Assembly (NCBI GenBank): GCA_902465215.1
Contig: CABQMM010000059.1
Coordinates: 1-7,426, forward strand
Source: an uncultured Bacillota bacterium
Lineage (GTDB): Bacteria > Bacillota > Clostridia > Peptostreptococcales > Anaerovoracaceae
Reading direction: 5' to 3'
DNA: 7,426 nucleotides
Both the position numbers and the translations under genes were made by a program. Every line of letters begins with the position of its first letter. The stretch's first letter is position 1. The notes beneath the pieces were generated by a model. That model worked only from the letters and a program-made list of their open reading frames with translations, had not been told where the DNA came from and made no database searches. Positions 5,001-7,426 of the stretch are shown piece by piece.

Positions 5001-7426
5001 TTTTCGGCAAATCCTATACCAGCGGCAATATCAGCTATACGATGCGAGCGCTTTCCGGAGGAAACCGGTATACACTGGGAGGAACGGAAGCAATCGGGCC
5101 TCGCAACAATGAATGGGACGCGATCCTTGACAAGAACGAGGGATATATCAAAAACGCTGATATGTTTTCATGGGTGCAGGATGAATGCGAAAATGAAATT
5201 GATAAGATTCTCACCTGGCGCACGCTGCGCGGATATAACATAAATGGCGGCACAGTGCGCACTGCCGGCGGCAGTTTTGAAGGAAATATACAGGAGCATT
5301 ACGGCTTCCGACCTGTGCTTGAGCTGCCGGATGTGGAGACGCTGGGAACTGACGGACTCGAGGCGGTAACACTTGATCTGAACGGCGGAAGTCTGAACGG
5401 CAGTAGCGATGAAAATATTCAGATCGTTGTGAAAAAAGGAGAATCGTTTACCGCGCCTGCGGCCGAGGGACTTGTCGGTGACACAGGACTTTTATCCAAC
5501 TGGATCGGAAGCGACGGCAAATCCTATCAGCCGGGCGACAGCGTTCCGGCAGAGGTAACTTCACTTACGGCACAGTGGGGAAGACTGGCGGGTGAGATTA
5601 AGATTGGCACACATAAATGGAATAAACTTTTAACCGATATAAACTTTGACCTGTTTTTCAAAGACGGTGAGAGCGTGGAAATTACAGCTTCCGATGAAAG
5701 CAGCGGAAATGTTACCATCTATTATCTGGTCAGCGATGAAAAGCTTACCGAAAGCGACTTTAAACAAATGTTGTTCATACAGTATCCGGGCAAATTGCAA
5801 ATAGGCGACACCTATCTTGACAAAGATGGAAGATATATCATTTATGCGAGACTGTCAGATACCTCGGGAAATGTCAGATATATCAGCTCGGACGGCATCG
5901 TGGTTGATAATACCGCCCCGGTTATTTCCGGAATTGCAGACGGCAAGACATATTGCGAAACACAAACTGTTTCGGTAGAAGAGGCAAATCCTGACAGCAT
6001 AACCGTCAACGGAAACCCTGTTACACTTACAGACGGAAAGCTTACGCTTAATCCGGCTGAAGGAAAACAGACCGTTGTTGTGACCGACAAGGCCGGAAAT
6101 ACCGCATCGGTGACCGTAACCGTAAACGACGGACATACGCCGCTTGCGGATGATAACGACTGCACTACGCCGGTTCTTTGCCGTTATTGCAATGCAGTTA
6201 TTACTGCTGCAAAACAGCATGACTTTACAGGAGCTTTACAGAGTGATGAAACAGGTCACTGGCATCAGTGTCAAAATGACGGCTGCAGCGTCTGCGAGAC
6301 GAAAGCCTCTCATACAGGAAATCCAGTATGGGAGACAACAGAAACACAGCACACGAAGAAATATGCATGCTGCGGATATGTGACAGTAGAAACAGCATCT
6401 CATCAGTGGGAAAACGGCGTATGTACGGAGTGTGGATATGTTTGCGCGCATAGCGGCGGTGAGGCAACCTGCACGGAAAAAGCCATATGTGAGGTGTGCG
6501 GGCAGGCATACGGCACGCTTGCACCGGATAACCATACAGGTAAGTCTGAATGGAAGAAAACGGAAACGCATCATACACAGAAATATTCCTGCTGCGGAGC
6601 TGTGATAGTGGAAACGGAAGCGCATGTATGGAAAGATGGCGCATGTGAGAAATGTGAATATGTTTGCACTCATACAGGCGGCAGTGCAACCTGCACGGAA
6701 AAAGCCGTGTGCGAGGTGTGCGGGCAGGCATACGGCACGCTTGCACCGGATAACCATACAGGTAAGCCTGAATGGGAGAAAACGGAGACACAACATACAC
6801 AGAAATACTCCTGCTGCAGTGCTGTGACAATAGAAACAGAAGCTCATGTATGGAAAGATGGCATATGTGAGGAATGCGGATATGTTTGCACACATACCGG
6901 AGGCAAAGCGACTTGCACGAAACTGGCTGAGTGTGAATACTGCCACCAATTATACGGAGATAAGGATTCTGCAAACCATTCAGGAAAAGAGGAGTGGATA
7001 AAGACCGCGACGGAACATACGAAAAAGTGGATGTGCTGCGGAGTTGTGACGGTGGAAACGGAAGCACACACATGGAAAGGCAATGTATGCGAAAAGTGCG
7101 GCTATAAGCGCTCCTCAAGCAGCTCCGGAGGCTCATATAATCCTGTTCAAAAGCCTGAAATAATCATAGAAGGCGGCAGAGCTGACCTTGAAAACAATGG
7201 CACAACTTTAATTATAACTCCTGACGAGGGTATGACAATTTCAAAGGTAACTTTAAACGGCCAGGAGACAACTGTTACGGATAACAAAATGACTGGACTT
7301 AAAACAGGAGATAAAGTTGAAATAATTTGTGCTAAGACAGCGCCGACAAAGGATGAACTTGAAAAAACACTTAAAGATAAGCTTCTCAATTTGAAAATCA
7401 CTGTTAGAACTACAAAGACTATGAAG
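1952..7426 (+). CDS. Giant secreted modular surface protein with DUF6273-like, InlB-type, Ig-like and Cys/His-rich repeats (3' partial)
   Basis: I translated the frame base by base from GTG 1952 to the right edge: 1825 codons and no stop, so the gene continues beyond the window. Residues 1-25 are a Sec signal peptide. Residues 55-388 and 399-737 are tandem copies of a DUF6273-like domain (IYYG, PIKW, WQGS, then RPAFNL) plus an Ig-like domain. Residues 739-838 are FN3-like. Residues 843-916 and 1136-1210 are InlB-type B-repeats (FKGWY, FYAKW; LTAQWG). Residues 918-1126 are a divergent third lectin-like domain ending GFRPVLEL. Residues 1221-1393 are two Ig-like domains. Residues 1404-1720 are Cys/His-rich repeats. 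A Ser/Gly linker, a beta domain and the start of an FN3-like module like that of gene 1 follow. No catalytic motif is visible. The architecture suggests an adhesin or surface binding protein exported by Sec; this is inference. The promoter and terminator upstream make it a separate transcription unit. Confidence 0.93.
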   Translation, partial: MKKRLLSILMVCSMVLSMFPAVSYAETGEAWANTAAVQTAAANTEKAIRFNTDGIAGYNNHKYHYIYYGKWKGNPIKWLVLDDKTNTGEDGFFLLSEGLIDVLQKFDDKNTKWQGSSAQKWCEDFAGISGNSVPDAFTSVERDAILATVKSDANYISEPDSIGGTFTFPAYENILNGDKVFYLSAEEAESSKYGKPIDSTFDYGWFLRSYINATFAAFCPDRGSIIDMINPGNSEHPRPAFNLGKGEIVFASNAEGGKTDAATDSNLTAVGDWSGNTWKLTLRDSSRSFRASADKENVKQGETISINYSGAKTGDNEYVSAIIMDRNGELLYYGRIAQNSADGTAQITVPDDLKPGRYVLRVFSEQYNGECNTDYVSEFVNLSFSISRGIDESATNQISGYNDACGYDYIYYGSYEGSPIKWRVLDNQTNTGEPGYFLLSEELLGSEYYGGVYFSYDGVSTWQGSYAQSWCKKFAENSFTKDEKNNVMTVSKKEAREYEENDIVGFLESELINEKVFFLSAYEARNPSYGFTGNETRVAKWKYDSRAWWWIRSYYSLHGMGYIDTDGRMAYGDFLDEDALKQRRPARPAFNLDGSDILFLSNAKGGKADTETDPDLAAIPEHGSGEWKLTIHDRTRTNFSAKTLGYTDVAAGSDIRVGYSGAKKGSNEYVSVIIADAQGQNLYYGRIAEDSESGEAAVTVPYSLPVGNYTLKVYSEQYNGDYRTDYAGNFVELPISVTGPDTEGPYARIESVRRISTTEAEVTFRSSEPGTYSYNLVESGKGLETTFGSGHGTIPNRKAQTIIVGGLRPRQGCDIYFAVFDQSGNQYPQKVMASIPADIIHEVTLHAGNGAVIAEGKDITQYAEGESVILPTAEDMSRSRGVFKGWYADCDFAGTPVTQISDTDSGDKVFYAKWEWDGQEQFSLSPGTTYYFDLSGAGIPGTVNGGNTAGAVSVPDQSLHYVPFTYVGTIDAYSFSKDMKTTDESAVGNQYLHSLFVSDYNVVHSVSWYNLNKEEYIFGKSYTSGNISYTMRALSGGNRYTLGGTEAIGPRNNEWDAILDKNEGYIKNADMFSWVQDECENEIDKILTWRTLRGYNINGGTVRTAGGSFEGNIQEHYGFRPVLELPDVETLGTDGLEAVTLDLNGGSLNGSSDENIQIVVKKGESFTAPAAEGLVGDTGLLSNWIGSDGKSYQPGDSVPAEVTSLTAQWGRLAGEIKIGTHKWNKLLTDINFDLFFKDGESVEITASDESSGNVTIYYLVSDEKLTESDFKQMLFIQYPGKLQIGDTYLDKDGRYIIYARLSDTSGNVRYISSDGIVVDNTAPVISGIADGKTYCETQTVSVEEANPDSITVNGNPVTLTDGKLTLNPAEGKQTVVVTDKAGNTASVTVTVNDGHTPLADDNDCTTPVLCRYCNAVITAAKQHDFTGALQSDETGHWHQCQNDGCSVCETKASHTGNPVWETTETQHTKKYACCGYVTVETASHQWENGVCTECGYVCAHSGGEATCTEKAICEVCGQAYGTLAPDNHTGKSEWKKTETHHTQKYSCCGAVIVETEAHVWKDGACEKCEYVCTHTGGSATCTEKAVCEVCGQAYGTLAPDNHTGKPEWEKTETQHTQKYSCCSAVTIETEAHVWKDGICEECGYVCTHTGGKATCTKLAECEYCHQLYGDKDSANHSGKEEWIKTATEHTKKWMCCGVVTVETEAHTWKGNVCEKCGYKRSSSSSGGSYNPVQKPEIIIEGGRADLENNGTTLIITPDEGMTISKVTLNGQETTVTDNKMTGLKTGDKVEIICAKTAPTKDELEKTLKDKLLNLKITVRTTKTMK
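2114..3115 (+). repeat. Module copy A: DUF6273-like domain plus Ig-like domain
   Basis: This is the first copy of a ~345-residue tandem module in gene 2. The DUF6273-like part (residues 55-250) has YIYYG, NPIKWLVLDD, FFLLSE, WQGSSAQKWC, KVFYLSAEEA and HPRPAFNL. The Ig-like part (277-388) has WKLTLRD, INYSGAKTGDNEYVSAI and FSEQYNG with TDYVSEFV. It pairs with copy B at about 344-349 residues offset and keeps patches of near-identity at DNA level, such as tattccggtgc and gagcagtacaa. Confidence 0.85.
3146..4162 (+). repeat. Module copy B: DUF6273-like domain plus Ig-like domain
   Basis: Second copy (residues 399-737): DYIYYG, SPIKWRVLDNQTNTGE, FLLSEELL, WQGSYAQSWC, KVFFLSAYEA, WWWIRSYY and RPARPAFNL. 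An Ig-like part follows with WKLTIHD, GYSGAKKGSNEYVSVI and YSEQYNGDYRTDYAGNFV. The central part between WQGS and RPAFNL differs most from copy A, while the edges are conserved. That is the pattern expected if the domain's binding face varies on a fixed scaffold (inference). Confidence 0.85.
4478..4699 (+). other. InlB-type B-repeat 1 in gene 2
   Basis: Residues 843-916: VTLHAGNGAVI, then YAEGESVILP, FKGWYADCDFAGTPVT and VFYAKWEWD. This is the Listeria/Bacteroides repeat (Flg_new/InlB B-repeat) pattern: a beta-grasp-like spacer or binding unit in surface proteins, with the typical GWY and AKW landmarks. Confidence 0.8.
4703..5329 (+). other. Third, divergent DUF6273-like / C-type-lectin-like domain in gene 2
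   Basis: Residues 918-1126 begin FSLSPGTTYYFDLSGAGIPG and continue with HYVPFTYVGTIDAYSF, VSWYNLN, NEWDAIL, a GYIKN segment, WRTLRGYN and YGFRPVLELPD. The closing RPVLEL parallels the RPAFNL end of modules A and B, so the fold is probably shared although overall identity is low. It is sandwiched between two InlB-type repeats, a combination common in gut Clostridia surface proteins. Family assignment is from pattern recognition only. Confidence 0.6.
5357..5581 (+). other. InlB-type B-repeat 2 in gene 2
   Basis: Residues 1136-1210: EAVTLDLNGGSLNG, IQIVVKKGESFTAP, LLSNWIGSDGKSYQPGDSV and TSLTAQWG. It is the same repeat type as at residues 843-916, with NWIG replacing GWY and AQW replacing AKW. 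Confidence 0.75.
5612..6130 (+). other. Two Ig-like domains in gene 2
   Basis: Residues about 1221-1316 contain SSGNVTIYYLVSDEKLTESD and GRYIIYARLSDTSGN. Residues 1317-1393 contain VVDNTAPVISGI, then VTDKAGNTASVTVTVN. These are bacterial Ig-like spacer domains that lead directly into the Cys-rich array. Confidence 0.7.
6161..7111 (+). repeat. Cys/His-rich tandem repeat array, 222-base (74-residue) period
   Basis: In gene 2, residues 1404-1720 form four units aligned on C-x5-C-x2-C at Cys1404, Cys1507, Cys1581 and Cys1655. The last three are spaced exactly 74 residues. Unit 0 carries about 29 extra residues with its own HWHQC and CSVC motifs. Each unit has a Cys-Cys pair (1473/1474, 1547/1548, 1621/1622, 1695/1696), a conserved TETxHT before it, AHxWK after it, and C-x2-C-x3-C-x-H. 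In the last unit the third of these Cys is Arg1720, which closes the array. The DNA is nearly identical between units 1 and 2 around 6494-6544 and 6716-6766. The Cys pattern could bind zinc or form disulfides; sequence alone does not decide. Confidence 0.9.

Noticed and set aside
6161..7111. CRISPR-like array
   Set aside because: The repeat period is 222 bases, continuous and in frame with a protein-coding sequence. There are no short repeats separated by unique spacers.
6225..7136. Long reverse-strand frames (up to 303 codons) opposite the Cys-rich array
   Set aside because: They mirror the 222-base repeat of the forward gene, have low-complexity products, no Shine-Dalgarno and no family resemblance. 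The forward frame has a clear domain structure throughout.

Overview
The window holds two large, same-strand genes for secreted, multidomain surface-type proteins. Each is cut by a window edge. Domain content (GLUG-repeat tail, bacterial Ig-like, DUF4430, DUF6273-like, InlB-type B-repeats, Cys/His-rich repeats), the AGGGAGG ribosome-binding site, the sigma-A-like promoter and mixed codon use point to a gut- or mouth-associated anaerobe of the Bacillota, class Clostridia. That assignment is inferred from protein style; no phylogenetic marker is present.

Layout: 1-1733 is the 3' end of gene 1. Its frame is open to the left edge, so the gene starts outside the window. Gene 1 ends in an Ig-like domain, a DUF4430 domain, an unnamed alpha/beta-looking segment and a Lys/Tyr-rich FN3-like C-terminal module. 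1734-1951 is a 218-base intergenic region. It contains a rho-independent terminator (about 1791-1822), a good promoter (TTGATT, 17-base spacer, TATACT at 1852-1880) and a strong Shine-Dalgarno. 1952-7426 is gene 2: 1825 codons read without a stop, running off the right edge exactly on a codon boundary. It begins with GTG and a Sec signal peptide.

Gene 2 order: signal peptide; two tandem copies of a [DUF6273-like + Ig-like] module; FN3-like domain; InlB-type repeat; a third, divergent DUF6273-like/C-type-lectin-like domain; a second InlB-type repeat; two Ig-like domains; an array of Cys/His-rich repeats with an exact 74-residue (222-base) period; a Ser/Gly linker; a beta-rich domain; and the first residues of what looks like the same C-terminal module that ends gene 1.

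The two genes have separate transcription signals, so they are probably a cluster of related surface proteins rather than one operon. Both lack a recognisable LPXTG or membrane anchor in the visible part. The shared C-terminal module and the Cys/His array are the least explained parts. Nothing in the window indicates tRNA, rRNA, CRISPR, insertion sequences or plasmid/phage functions.
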